In this document: one piece after another, positions 47,624 to 59,500 of the stretch
Layout of the letters: each line of letters opens with the position of its first letter
Numbering within the stretch: position 1 is the first letter of the stretch
NCBI GenBank assembly: GCA_030248295.1
Contig: JASANH010000479.1
Span: forward strand, 310,001 to 374,000
Source: Mesodorylaimus sp. YZB2_4
Taxonomy: Eukaryota; Nematoda; Enoplea; Dorylaimida; Dorylaimidae
Direction of reading: 5' to 3'
Length of the DNA stretch: 64,000 bases
The notes under the pieces: model-generated
What the model was told of the DNA's origin: nothing
What the model saw: only the letters and a program-made list of their open reading frames with translations
Databases searched by the model: none
Translations under genes and position numbers: made by a program

Positions 47624-48864
47624 ATGTTGGGTTCTGCGACTTCAGGTACGAGAAAAGAATTCCGAAAGATTCGCTCATGCGTTTCTTTGAAACACAACTT
47701 CCTTTTAGGGTATGTTGCCGATTTACCAGTTCGTTTGAACAAAAAATTTTATCCGTTGCCGCCGCAGCAATACGGGTTTCGTGATCGAATTATTGACTCA
47801 TCGCTGCGATTCCCTTCAGATGTGCTTTCTGAACAGGTATGGTTAGTTTGGAACTGGGGATGCGGGCTTCGTGATGTAAAATTTATGTTCCAGTTGACTT
47901 AATCTGATCATGAGGTCAGTTTGGGCATCTGTGAGACCTTGATTCCGTTTTCATGACTTCTAGAGGGACTAGAATGTCTGGGAGTCCTAGGAGTCCAATA
48001 GGAGCCAACAAGGAGTTCAATACGGAGTCCTCCGTATAAAATGCTTCAGTGCGGGGGGAATAGCCTTTATTGTTTTTGTTTGGTTGAGCCCTAAATCTAA
48101 GCTGTTTTTTGAAAATGATTAGGCACTTCTAAATATTTGAAGGCTTCACATTTTATCGTAGGATATGGTTAGATATCTCGCCAAAATTTGACTTTCGCGC
48201 AAAATGGTGGCACCCACAATCATATTTTTTGGTGTTGACCCCTTTTAGAAACACCTACACTCGGCCTCCTGGCGGATGTTGTCCGCACTTTTTCAGAGAA
48301 TACACTCATCACTCGCTCACAGAGGGAGTGCCCAGAGAGTATCTTACGCCGAATTCCCTGTTTTAGTACGATTTTTCGACGGAAAAGAAAGCGTTACAAG
48401 ATTTCCAATCGAATCTTGATCGATACGCGGTTGGTGGTGCCAAATTAGAATCGTCTCAGTCGGATATTTACTCATCAATCGAAAGCGAATCATCTGGGCC
48501 CGACTCGACATCGTCCTCGTGCTCGTCAATACCGGCTAGTGAGGAGACGCCTTACGAATCACCTGCATCAGTATCTTACCCAATCGATAGCGTGTCCAAT
48601 ATGGCGCCTTTACGACCCGTAAGTGCCACATTATCGTATCGCTCATCGGCCGCCACTCACGGCATACTTCAACCCGTTATTGCCAAAGCACCCGCAATGC
48701 AGCCAGTCGATAGGCCCAATGAACAAACCAGGCCAGTATTGCGATTGGAAGATTTCGAGAATGTCGGCGGAAGTCCTTTCGACATGGTCGAATTGAAATG
48801 CCTGAACGATATTGAAGAACTTCGACGATTATGGACGCATCCCGCATCGAACGGGTGCATCTAG
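47624..48864 (+). CDS. UMA-domain / UBAP1-like ESCRT-I-associated protein (tentative)
   Basis: Exons 47624-47645, 47709-47836 and 48367-48864 give 215 aa with matching phases. Near the N-terminus YVADLPVRLNKKFYPLP resembles the UMA box of MVB12/UBAP1 proteins (a short hydrophobic-Pro-Phe-x-Leu/Asn pattern). A Ser/Pro-rich middle follows, then a conserved-looking end DFENVGGSPFDMVELKCLND and EELRRLW. UBAP1-type proteins form part of ESCRT-I and sort ubiquitylated receptors into multivesicular bodies. This call rests on short motifs; a lineage-specific protein is possible. The 47624 ATG gives only seven residues before the first intron, so the true start could lie further upstream. It lies 0.5 kb after MCM4. 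Confidence 0.5.
47837..48366. other. Second intron of the UMA-like gene
   Basis: 530 bases. Includes a short tandem-like GGAGTCCTAGGAGTCCAATA block at 47980-48030. No coding content. Confidence 0.4.
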
Positions 48865-49757
48865 CTGCTGTCAAACCTTGGTGCGTGCATTGGTTGTGCG
48901 AATAGTCCTAAGCGACCTGGTCTTACTATTCACCACATAAGGGCATGGTTTTACCACGGAGACCTTGAATGCGAGTCTTATTCACCTTTCCAAAGATGGA
49001 AGTTTTTCCTGGTGCGATCAGATACTCTGCTACTAATGTGATTTTATTCCACCTGAGCGAGGTGATGTAGCGCGGGCGGCTAGTTTTCCTGTGTTTATAA
49101 CCTGGTTTAGTTTCATTTTATAGCTGCTATAAATTCGTTAACTGACAACTTTTCCAGCCATCTTCTTCCGATACAAGGCATCGCTGTACAAAAGTGTGAC
49201 GTCATATTTGAAAAACATAAACCACTCGACATGACTGGCGTCTACTTTCGTCGAATAATGAACATAATTTCTGTACAAAGGCACACAATCGACACAACAC
49301 GCGTGCTTCTGAAAGAGCGAGCAGAATAAGATAGTACACGAACAATCCATCTAGACTACTGTGCCCCCCCACAACACGCAAAGCAACGACAAGCAGAGAG
49401 TGAGTAGATGGAACAGGTGAAGAGTGCCGTCATGCGTGCCTCTACCCGGGTCTCCATCAGCAGTCCCTCTCTCTACTACTGCCGAGAGTCGCCCTGTTCG
49501 AAACAAAGGCACGCCAACAAGCAAGCCATTCCAGAAATAAGAACAAGTGCATCACTAAGCGTCAGGTACGCATAAAAAACTAAACCCACACTCCATCAAC
49601 AATGATCCCCCCTCCATAGAGTGGCCTAAAACTGTCACACATAACATTCATATGACACAGCACCAATGAGCACAGACGGGAGAGGCAACGACCAATAAGA
49701 CTCCTCCCATTCTCATATTCAACAATACTTGCCCAGCCTGCAAGGTACGAAGCCTGA
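48865..49757. other. Region between convergent UMA-like and SCP genes
   Basis: 893 bases with no supported gene; expected 3' UTRs of both genes. Short ORFs on either strand carry no motif. Confidence 0.4.
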
Positions 49758-52700
49758 TTACCGGACTTGCAACTGCAATCGTTCCGTGATGGCCGAATTG
49801 CTGATCGCGCTCACACTCGACGTATTCGATGTCGACTCCGAATTGGCACTATTGTTTAATATAACCACGCCTTGAGTCGATGGTGGCGGCGTCGCGACTG
49901 GTTCGTTCGAATTACTTAACAACGAATATATGTTCTCCACTTTGGCCAACCGCTCCAAGAAAGGTACCAGATCGAGCAGTTCCGTGTCGTTCATATCATC
50001 GAACCACGACTGCACGGGGATCGCGTTGTCCGGATGAAACGCGTACGAAGCGGGCGAATTGTCAATTATGACCACTTTCTTCAAATCTCGCCCGAGCCGA
50101 TTCAAATCCTGAAACACAAAATGCATCATGTATATGTGCTGGCACCATCACATGTATGGGCATCCAGGGGAGGTGTAGACCACTAAAAACCTGAAAACGA
50201 TCTCCGGAAGTTACCCTACCCTGAAGATTATCAATAGGAAGTCCTAATCTAATTCCAATAAAAACAGCCTACTTTTTTGTACATACACAAGTATTTCTCA
50301 AAGAATTTAAATTAGAAAAAAGCGGGAAGATGACCCACAACATTTCGACGTTCCCTAAACACGCATCACCCATCTCATCCTTCCATGCCCGTCCTTTCGA
50401 CAAGTCTAAAACCGTCCACACCCCTCTGACACAACCCAGCACCCAAACACAATACACACCTTCACATAATTTCCTTTATGAAATACACAGGCCTCTCGAA
50501 ATAGTCTCGCTCGAAAAACGCCCCACCTGTCCAACAAGTCCGCCACGGGATCTGCATACTATAAAAAACCAACATCATTATTCAACATGCGACACATCCA
50601 AAAAACCAACCAACCTTCGCTAAACTGGCGGTGAACAAAATACACTCGTATAAACCGCTAATTCTTTGAAGAAATTCATCCACGTACGGCCGTTTTAGTA
50701 CATACACCTGAAATAGAAAACTCTCTCGCGTCCACTCTATCGCTCCCCACACTGGCTTGGACACTATCCAACTCACCTGACACACACCTACACTTGGTCA
50801 TCATTACCTGACACCTATCCAGGATAACAGAGCCTCAGAGACCACCCGTTGCTCTCCCAAGGGCACCACATCTAGACTTACTTGATGTATGACAGAATCG
50901 ATTTCTACCGGAATTACGAAATCCGGATTCTTCACAGGCTGAAAGGAAACGATCACTTGACATCAGCAATCCATTCGTCACGCCGACTTGTTTACCTTAA
51001 ATGAACTATGCACCAACGTCTCGTCCAAATCGATAATAAGACACTTCTTATTATAATCACACGGCCGGACTGGAGGCAGAAGCAATCTTTCCGATAACTG
51101 AAACAAACGTCACTCTGGCTTCCATCGCACACGACAAACATTTCTAACCACATTACCTTGGGCGAGTAATGACCAGCTTGTTGCTCAGCGCTTAGAACTA
51201 CAGCAGGCTCGGCCGCCTTTGTGCGCCAACAGCACAATAAACTGCGAACGAAACGTCGTGCTCTCGGTTTCTTAATTATCACAGTTGGCTTCGTATGCTC
51301 TGAAAAAAAAACAGGAAAACTCTTGGTCAAGAGAACATAGAATCAGAAAACCAATCTCCTCTTTCGCATACGCACCCACTACATTTGACTTTTGCCCAGA
51401 TTCTGCGCTCGGCTCAACAAAAAACTCGATCCTTTTCGCGACCTAATCAAACGCAGAGGCTAGTTTTTTCCTGCGATTCATGCGGCACCTATCAGTTTTC
51501 CCATGGACGTATTCTTCAGCTATCTGTGCATACACATCCTCGGGACACAACTTGACACCACATAGTCTCGGCGTGTGCTGCGTAATATGCCAACACTGAC
51601 AATGGTGTTGCACTCGAAAGCAAATCCAACTCACGTGCGGGCTGACACGAGGCCGACGACACGGCGCCAAACAAAGGATTCGCCAAAGACGTGATAGGTA
51701 AAGCTGATAAGCCTGCATTCCACGATGTTGGCGACGTGGAAAATAGAAACCACATGGGTTTCGAATCATCGCATACAAAATCCGAATATTTGGCCATCGG
51801 AGGCAGGATCATAGGAAATACTCCTTGCAAAGCCATTCACACCTTTCTGCACTCGATTCCAAATGCAATGCTTCTTCTTTCCGCACCACGAGATAATCAA
51901 TGCGCAGAATATTCAACAAGATTCCGCCAAGAAAATGAGGTCCGACACTTCAACTGGAATATATCGAAGAACGCATTAGGAATGTCATCAAAGTCAAAAT
52001 GCAATCGTTACCGCATCAACGACCGTCCTCGTCAACAGGGTCATTCGCCAAGAATCAGGGCCATATATCGTATTAACGCGGATAAGAAAAACTAGACACT
52101 GGACCCACTGACACGATTCGAACCGCTCTCAATACTACGTTACTGGTAGAAGTCGGTACCACTTTGTCCAATTAAATACTATTCAATAATACTTTACGAC
52201 AAACGCATAGGCAAAACCGATTGTCAACGAATCAAAGTGATGAAATGTGAAAGACGTTCAAGATCCTGCCCAAAAACAATACGTGCAGACGGACGCAAAG
52301 GCGTGTTATCTACTCTCGATCAAATTTGGACTAACTCCAAACACACACACGTGCAGTTGACTGATAAAACGGTTTTACAATGAGGAATCTTGTTTTCTAC
52401 TCAAATTTACCGCCGTAAAACACGTAGGACAAAAACAATCGCGACAATACGTTCTCGACAACGAAACAACAATCCATTATAAACTGATAAACCTGAGTTT
52501 CCTGCTTGCAATTCATTGACCTTGACTCTAATTCGTCAAACCTACGCCCGAAGTGACTTGAATAGAAAGAAATCCAAGGGGGTAATGGTGAATTATTCAA
52601 TCAATCCCATTCCAGTGGGAACAAGATCAGACTAGCAGATTCCAACCCTATCAACCCATTTCGACGGACATATGAAGGATCGTTCACATTTTCTAACCAG

Positions 52701-53085
52701 CAACCAGAGTGGCTCCCGTTATGCCATCCCAAGGAACTGATCTCGAACAAAATATGTCGATCACTTTTCGCGAAAGAACTTTTCTGTCAAAAAAAGCTAG
52801 TTTCTATCCATGCCCTTTCCCGGGATCCATTACAGAGTATTATATTGGCAATGCACCGTGTCACGTGCCATTATTCGCTCCCGCCGAGTCGTTTTCACTA
52901 TTATTCAAGCAAAGAACGTATATAACTCACGCCTTATCTCATGATCTTCGCCTCCGCACACTTGCCCCATTGCCAATAAAGGGACAAGTAAAAAAAGAAA
53001 AAATGCACTTACCTTCGGGAGTAAACTTTTCCAATGATTGAATCTCGTCATTTTTCGTGACCTGGGTTATAATTGATTGAGCCAT
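49758..53085 (-). CDS. CTDSPL: Small C-terminal domain phosphatase (SCP/CTDSPL family)
   Basis: Exons on the minus strand: 53013-53085, 51157-51299, 50996-51097, 50882-50938, 50615-50707, 50460-50558, 49758-50108 (305 aa). The N-terminus [14 protein letters not shown] matches the SCP-type start; a basic-Cys patch ([10 protein letters not shown]) may be acylated. The catalytic FCP1 homology domain has [14 protein letters not shown] (nucleophile Asp and general acid Asp), [26 protein letters not shown] and [17 protein letters not shown] with [13 protein letters not shown]. Known role: Mg-dependent removal of Ser5 phosphate from the RNA polymerase II tail, and control of SMAD and REST. Animal SCPs end near YSLL; here about 55 extra Ser/Asn/Thr-rich residues follow. 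The first intron is 1.86 kb. Confidence 0.93.
51300..53012. other. SCP gene intron 1
   Basis: 1.7 kb, AT-rich, without recognised repeats. Typical place for regulatory DNA of this family; nothing specific seen. Confidence 0.4.
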
Positions 53086-54527
53086 ATCGTAAGAATATCC
53101 CGCATGCCGATTCGAACAACTAATGCACTTGTCAAAATCGGCAACGGCAAAATTGTGCGACTAGGAAATGTTCCTTTCTGTTATCGCAATCTATTGTCCT
53201 ACGCCGTCACCAACCTAAAACAATAATCTGGTCATAAGATTATCAAACAGATTAGACCTCATTTAAGTCAGAATCAACCTAAACTAGCGCATTCTCTCAT
53301 GATAAAACAGGCATTCCTTCGGGACGATATTATTAGGCACGCGCAGAATGTCAAGGACCGTTAGAGAATGAAAAATGACCACGTTTCGCGCAAACATATC
53401 AAATAAGAGCACGTACGCGGGTACAGAGTTCATGAGAGGCTACACAAACCGAGGAAGCTATCACGATCCAGCCAAGACACCCATATTTAGGGAAACAATC
53501 ATCCTATCAGCGTCATGCCAACAAGAAACCAGCTGTCAGTCATTCCGGACATGACAGCTCTTTGAAATCCCCAGAGATTAGTAAAATTTATAACCCCTAC
53601 GCGAATTTTTCGTCGACTCCTTTGTTTCAAAATTGGTGCGCTAACAGGCACATTTGCAGCACAAATGACCATAAACACGTCTGTTTCTTTCACGTAACCG
53701 GCCTACGTACAATGTACAAGTACAAGGCATCGCCCCAAGCAAGGGCTAATTATGGTAAACTGGTTAATCCTGCTTCAGGGGCGTGTTACTCAGAGACAGG
53801 TCATGTCCGCGTGTGTTTGGCTAATGGCCAAAAATGCAGCTTTTTAGCTAAATTGAATCATATACCCTACTTTAAAATTTGGTTAAAAATCAAAATTTAG
53901 CTTACAAGCTAGTTTAATAATAAAAATTAAATCTTACTCTTCCTTGTGCTAACCAAAGAGCCCGACAAGGAGGCGAGCTCGTAATAAGGCGTTGTCTGGA
54001 ACTAATAAGCCCGAGTACTGGTCGCCGTGATGATATGTTCAGACATTGCCTGCGCAAACGCTCGAGTTTGTGACCGACGCTAATGATAAGGTGACCAAGT
54101 CGCGATCGACCGAAGACAGAAAAGGTCGCGAGAATGGAGTAGACCGACGGTCGTACGCCAGTCTAGCCAAAGACGCCGAGCTTGCTTCGCTCCGGCCGGA
54201 ACAAACCACCCGCAACATTCGCTCGCTTGCTCGTTTGCTGCTTATGGCAAAACGACTTACACAGATTTCACACGAGTATTTCACCCCACCTCAATTATTC
54301 GTCTACATTCTCAATATCAGATGTGTATCAAAAGAAAGAGATTTCTTTCTCAATTTTTAAACATTTGCTGTTCATATTGAAAGAACTACTAAGCTAACTT
54401 CCTAAAAACAAAGCAAGCAATTAATTAAGCTGGTGAGAAATACTGCTGAAGTTCCCTAGCTGGATTGATCCGTTTGATTTTGGTTTTGGTTTGGTATCGT
54501 ATGTTTTCAAATATATAGGTGATTATC
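53086..54527. other. Divergent region between SCP and CTNNBL1
   Basis: 1.44 kb separating divergent starts, so promoters of both are expected here. No tRNA, repeat or motif-bearing frame identified. Confidence 0.4.
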
Positions 54528-56382
54528 ATGTCATCAATTAATGTGGACGATATTCTGGCTTCAAAGGTAAAGTAACAGTATGTCGGTGTCAATTTTGCAA
54601 ACTGTGTTTGTTATATACCGTACCTCTGCTTTTTTCATGCCAGTGCCCTATTTTTGTTAAATTTGGATTATTAAATCGTTTTGTCAAATTTCAGAGTCGT
54701 GACGACCGCAAACGACCATCATCTTCCCGTACTTCCGATGAAAATGATCCGAAATCTCTTAACGGTGCGTCTTCGGTATTTAAACGATCGAAACAGAATA
54801 CCTCGGTCGACGAACCCCCTCCAACCAGCATCAGCCTTCCCGACGTGGAATCGGATGGAGTCGAGCAAATGGATGAGAACGCTGTTAAACGCTTAATCAC
54901 AAATTTCGAGAAACGATCCTTGAGAAATACAGAAATGCGTATCAAATTTCCTGATCAACCGGAGAAATTTATGGAATCGGAAATCGAACTGAATGTGGGC
55001 ATTCAAGAAATGCACGCAATCGCCACTGTGCCGCATTTGTATTTCATGCTCACATCAACTGATACCGTCAAAACGTTGTTGCAGTTATTATTGCACGAAA
55101 ATACGGACATATCTTGCGCCGTTGTCGATTTATTGCAAGTAAGTTGCTGCGCTTCGAATGTAAATACTATGGCGGCCTATCAGAAATTTTTACATTTTTT
55201 AAGGAGTTAACCGACGTCGACACTCTCCATGAAAGCGAGGAAGGGGCAAACGCCCTTATTGACAGTTTGTTAGCGGGTCAAATCATAGCCGTCTTAGTTC
55301 AAAACATGGTTCGCTTAGATGAATCGAGTCGAGACGAAGCGGACGGAGTGTACAACACGTTCGCTGTGGTCGAAAATATGATCGATTTCCGACCAGAAAT
55401 TTGTCAATTGGCCGTTGATCAAGGCCTTTTATCGTGGATTTTGAAACGACTTCGGACAAAATCGCCCTACGACGCTAATCGATTCTATTGCAGCGAAATT
55501 TTAGCCGTTTTTCTGCAAAGTAACGACGACTGCAAACGAGTGACAGGCGAACAAGATGGAATCGATATTCTTTTGCAACAATTGGCAGTCTTTAAGCGTC
55601 ATAATCCAAACAGCAACGACGAAGTAGAATATATGGAGAACCTATTCAATTGTCTCTGCGCCGCTTTGTTATTCGCTCCGAATCGAGCTAAATTTCTGGA
55701 AGGCGAAGGACTTCAGTTGATGAATCTAATGCTTCGTGAAAAAAAGATGTCCAGAGAAAGCGCTTTGAAAGTTTTGAATTACTCAACGACTGGTCCGGAA
55801 GGCAAGGCTAATTGCGACAAGTTCGTTGAAATTCTTGGCTTGCGCACTTTATTTCCATTATTCATGAAAACGCCAACAAAAAACAAAAGGAAGGGCCACA
55901 GCGCCGAAGAACACGAGGAACACGTGTGTTCAGTGGTGGCTTCGTTATTGAAGAACTGCGGGGATGAACAACGGCAAAGAATTTTCAATAAGTTCGTCGA
56001 GAATGATTTCGAAAAGGTGGAACGCGTGGTTGAATTGCATTACAAATATAGGGAGAAGGTGGAAAAATTTGAGAAGGAATTTATGCGACGACGCGCGTCG
56101 GACGAAGAATTGGACGAGGAGGAATTATATTTGGAAAAATTAGATGCTGGTTTATTCACTTTACAATTGGTCGATTACATTTTGGCCGAAGTGTACGTGA
56201 ATGGGACGAGTGCAGTTGTGGAACGATTGAAGAAAATATTGGCAATGAAAGGAGGCTCCATGAAGAAAGTGAAAGAAGTTCTGGTGGAGCTCGCCGAGAA
56301 TTTGGGTCAGGGTGATGAGACGAGATCGACGGGCGATGGTGGACATCGAGATAGGATTGTGCATTTGATTCAAAAACTTTAG
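54528..56382 (+). CDS. CTNNBL1: Beta-catenin-like protein 1 (spliceosome-associated)
   Basis: Only three exons, 54528-54566, 54695-55138 and 55204-56382 (553 aa; human 563). A basic, Arg/Lys-rich N-terminus (RDDRKRP) serves as a nuclear signal; then NEKRSLRN-like and FPDQPEKFMESEIELN mark the family, followed by armadillo-type helices through the rest. Conserved blocks include LLLHENTDISCAVVDLLQELTDVD (split by intron 2), LLAGQIIAVLVQNM, FYCSEILAVFLQ and NRAKFLEGEGLQLMNLMLRE. In animals it binds CDC5L/PRP19 complex and AID. Intron number is low compared with the receptor and MCM4 genes. AATAAA follows at 56409-56414, and the next gene starts 122 bases later. Confidence 0.95.
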
Positions 56383-56408
56383 ATTAGAAAAGAAATTGTA
56401 TCTTTATG

Positions 56409-56414
56409 AATAAA
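56409..56414 (+). terminator. Polyadenylation signal of CTNNBL1
   Basis: AATAAA 27 bases after the CTNNBL1 stop. Confidence 0.6.
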
Positions 56415-56535
56415 GGGTCTTTATAAAGTTGTGTTGAATTGGTTTAAGTTTGATTATTTTCGATGTATTTTTCGCGATTTGACCATGGATTTGATGAAGT
56501 GATGTTGATGTTGTTTGTGGCAGGGAGTAACAAGA

Positions 56536-59500
56536 ATGGCGATTCGTTGTCCTTTTCCAATCGATAATCTGATGACGCCCGCATTTTGCGTAGATCGGAG
56601 TCGGATAAGCCGAAATTGTGAGCGAATGTTGAAGGTTGCCCGCGAGTTGGGTGTCCAACTGCGCCCTCACATGAAGACGCACAAGACCATGTGAGTGTGG
56701 ATTTGACTGCAGTGTCGAACCCCTTTTGTTAAACATATTCTTGGTTTCAGAGAAGGAGGTGTTCTGATGACGGGCGGCACAAAAAGGGGGATCGTGGTCT
56801 CGACTTTGGCCGAAGCAGAGTTCTATGCCGAGGCTGGATTCGATGACATTCTATACGGGTACCCGTTGACACCAGAGAAGATACCCAGGTGAGTGCGCAC
56901 GAGCACTGGGCAGCTGGGGCATCCCATCAGGGTGATGTTTCAGCTGCGGACCAGGTGGGAAGACTTGGTGCAGGTTTGGCAAAGCCCACTATCCTGGTAT
57001 ACGTCGAGGCCCGTATGTGCCTGGACGTATACCAGGATCCTTTTGATGTTGCAAGTGTTGCCTACTGCCTGGAACGTGCTAGAATGAAGTGGTGATGGCC
57101 ATTTGTGTATGCATGGGGCAGTATGTATTACTGGAGGGAATGACCAGTGGAGCATTTGCACCCTTAGAAAACCCAGGCTAACTAAGAAAATCTTCCGACC
57201 TGTTCCATGGGCTGAAACATCACCCTAACGGGTGGCGCTCCAAGCTGCCAGATCTGTGCAGAGGATCGGCTCCCGATCGAGCCTCTACGCTAACAATAAG
57301 TCTGTGTAAGGTGCTGACATGCCCTACTCAAACGCTTATGCGGGTTGTGCGTGACCCCATTGGTATGTACTGGCTGCCCCAACAGTTGTTTAGAGCATGG
57401 TATCTCCTGACCTGCCGCAAAGTTGGACTTGGCATATTTTCAGTCGACAGTATGCGCGCACCTTGTGCTTCCTAGCCCCTCTCATGCCAAACTGCATGGC
57501 CACTGTGCGCGAGTGAGTGTCAACCAACGCTCTAGTACCGTGCTGTACGTGCTACCGGCTAGCTACTTACCAAGTATACATAGCCCTCCTAACGGTAATG
57601 TAACCAGCGTTCCTGGCGGTCGGGTGATCAATACTCTCCCATGGCTGGAAGACGTCAACTTCTCCAGTTGATGTTTCTAGGGCAGGTATAGCCGCGAGAC
57701 TAGCCCACCTCCAGTTGGAGGTTTCGTCCCAGAGACTTTGGTCTCCCACTTCTCCAGCCGCCTGGGTTCGCTGACTACAGTAAGCTTGATGCCTCAAAGA
57801 CAGCGCACACACTTGCGTGAACGTTTTCTGAGTTTTACTTTACACTCTCATCTGCAGTAGGTCACGTGATATGCGCATATACTGCATTCGTACCTGGTTC
57901 ACAGTACTGCACGCTAGGGCACTGTTTCAGATGCTTGCAATTGTCGAGCGGGCTTGATCAGTTCCACGTCTTCACCGACAACCATGTCACAATCACCGCC
58001 CTGGCCAACTGCCACAATCCCAAGGGCTGGTCTGTCTTTGTGAAGGTGGACTGCGGCAATGGACGAGGTAGGTGGGACTGCATGGTGCGGCTAGCAGGGC
58101 ATTGGTTGTGCACGGTGGCGACCGTTCTGGTGAGTGGACGGAACATGCGGTGCAGAAGGGATCAAGACAAGAAGTACTTGCATGCCTTCATCAACGAGTC
58201 CAAGTGTTTCCTCTGCTGTCGTCAACCAGCCTGGGACTGTGACCAAGTAGAAGGGGAGGAGAAATCAAGGCTGTGCTAGCCATCTGTCAAAACTCAAGTC
58301 ATGCTGCTCATGACTGACTCACTGGGTCTGATAAAATCGTATTTCGCTCATAATCCAAGCAGGAAAAGAGGCGAAGGAAAGGTCTGAAAACTGACATGCG
58401 GGCTCTAAAATTGTTGAATTGCCCACTCGTCGTCAGAGCAGAAGCCACCATGCCTCTTATTCCTCAAAACCCCCAAAAATTAAAGAGCAGTACTTCACTA
58501 GAAGCAATTTAAATTTCGCGCCAAAAATATCGTGACTATTCGCGGCCCGTGCCCTTTATTGAGTTTATCTGAGGACTAGCTCACTTGAGTGCACGACCTT
58601 TCAGGTTAGGACGAAAGTGAGCAATGTCCTGTGAGAAGCTGTGGTCCTACCAAATTTGGCAATGTGTGTAGATTGATCCCAAAGGCAGGGTCTGATGGAT
58701 CTTCGTCCTCTGTATAATTTGCAACACCAAGTGCGCATCCGTGTCTTACCGTTAGCTGGAGTCCACTGGGAGGACGTATCACTCGGCGTCTCCTTGGTCA
58801 AGATGATTGTGGCGCACGATAACTTACGTTTTGCTGGTCTCTATGTCCACTGCGGAGATTCGTATAAAGCTGGTTCGGATGGGGTCACCAAGGTGACCGA
58901 TGTGGCAAAAAGAACCATTGAAAGATTGCATTCCTTTGCTAATGGGTAAGAAGGCCCGAGTTCGATTCCCAGCCAGGGTAACATTTTTGGGAACCTTATT
59001 TTCCTTTTTTAGGATCAAAGCGATGTGTGGTATCGAGTGTTCTCGCGTTGGTATTGGATCCACTCCGGCGTGCAGTAAGCCTATTGTGGAAATGAAAGGT
59101 GTATCGGAAATACATCCAGGAAACTATGTTTTCTATGGTGAGGACATGGAAGCTTTGACTGGCCATTCCATCCTGTGCCAATCTGTCCCCATCAGATGCG
59201 CAGCAATTCACGTTGGCCAGCTGCACACTGGACGACATCGCATGCACTTTGGCCACCCGGGTGATCGGTCATTACCCTCGTCGCAACCAAATGCTCATCG
59301 ACTGCGGGTTCGCCGCCTTGACCAAACAAGGCATGGGCCAATTGCCCAGCGGCTGCGCAATTTTTCGAGACGACGCCAATTTGAAGCAAGTTGTATTTTC
59401 TGTTGCAACCAAGCCTGGCAGGCTTATCGTTAGGAGAGAGTTTTTGTACCCCCCCCCCCCCCCCGACTTTGGGTGTCCACCCAAAGTCGGGGGGGGGGGG

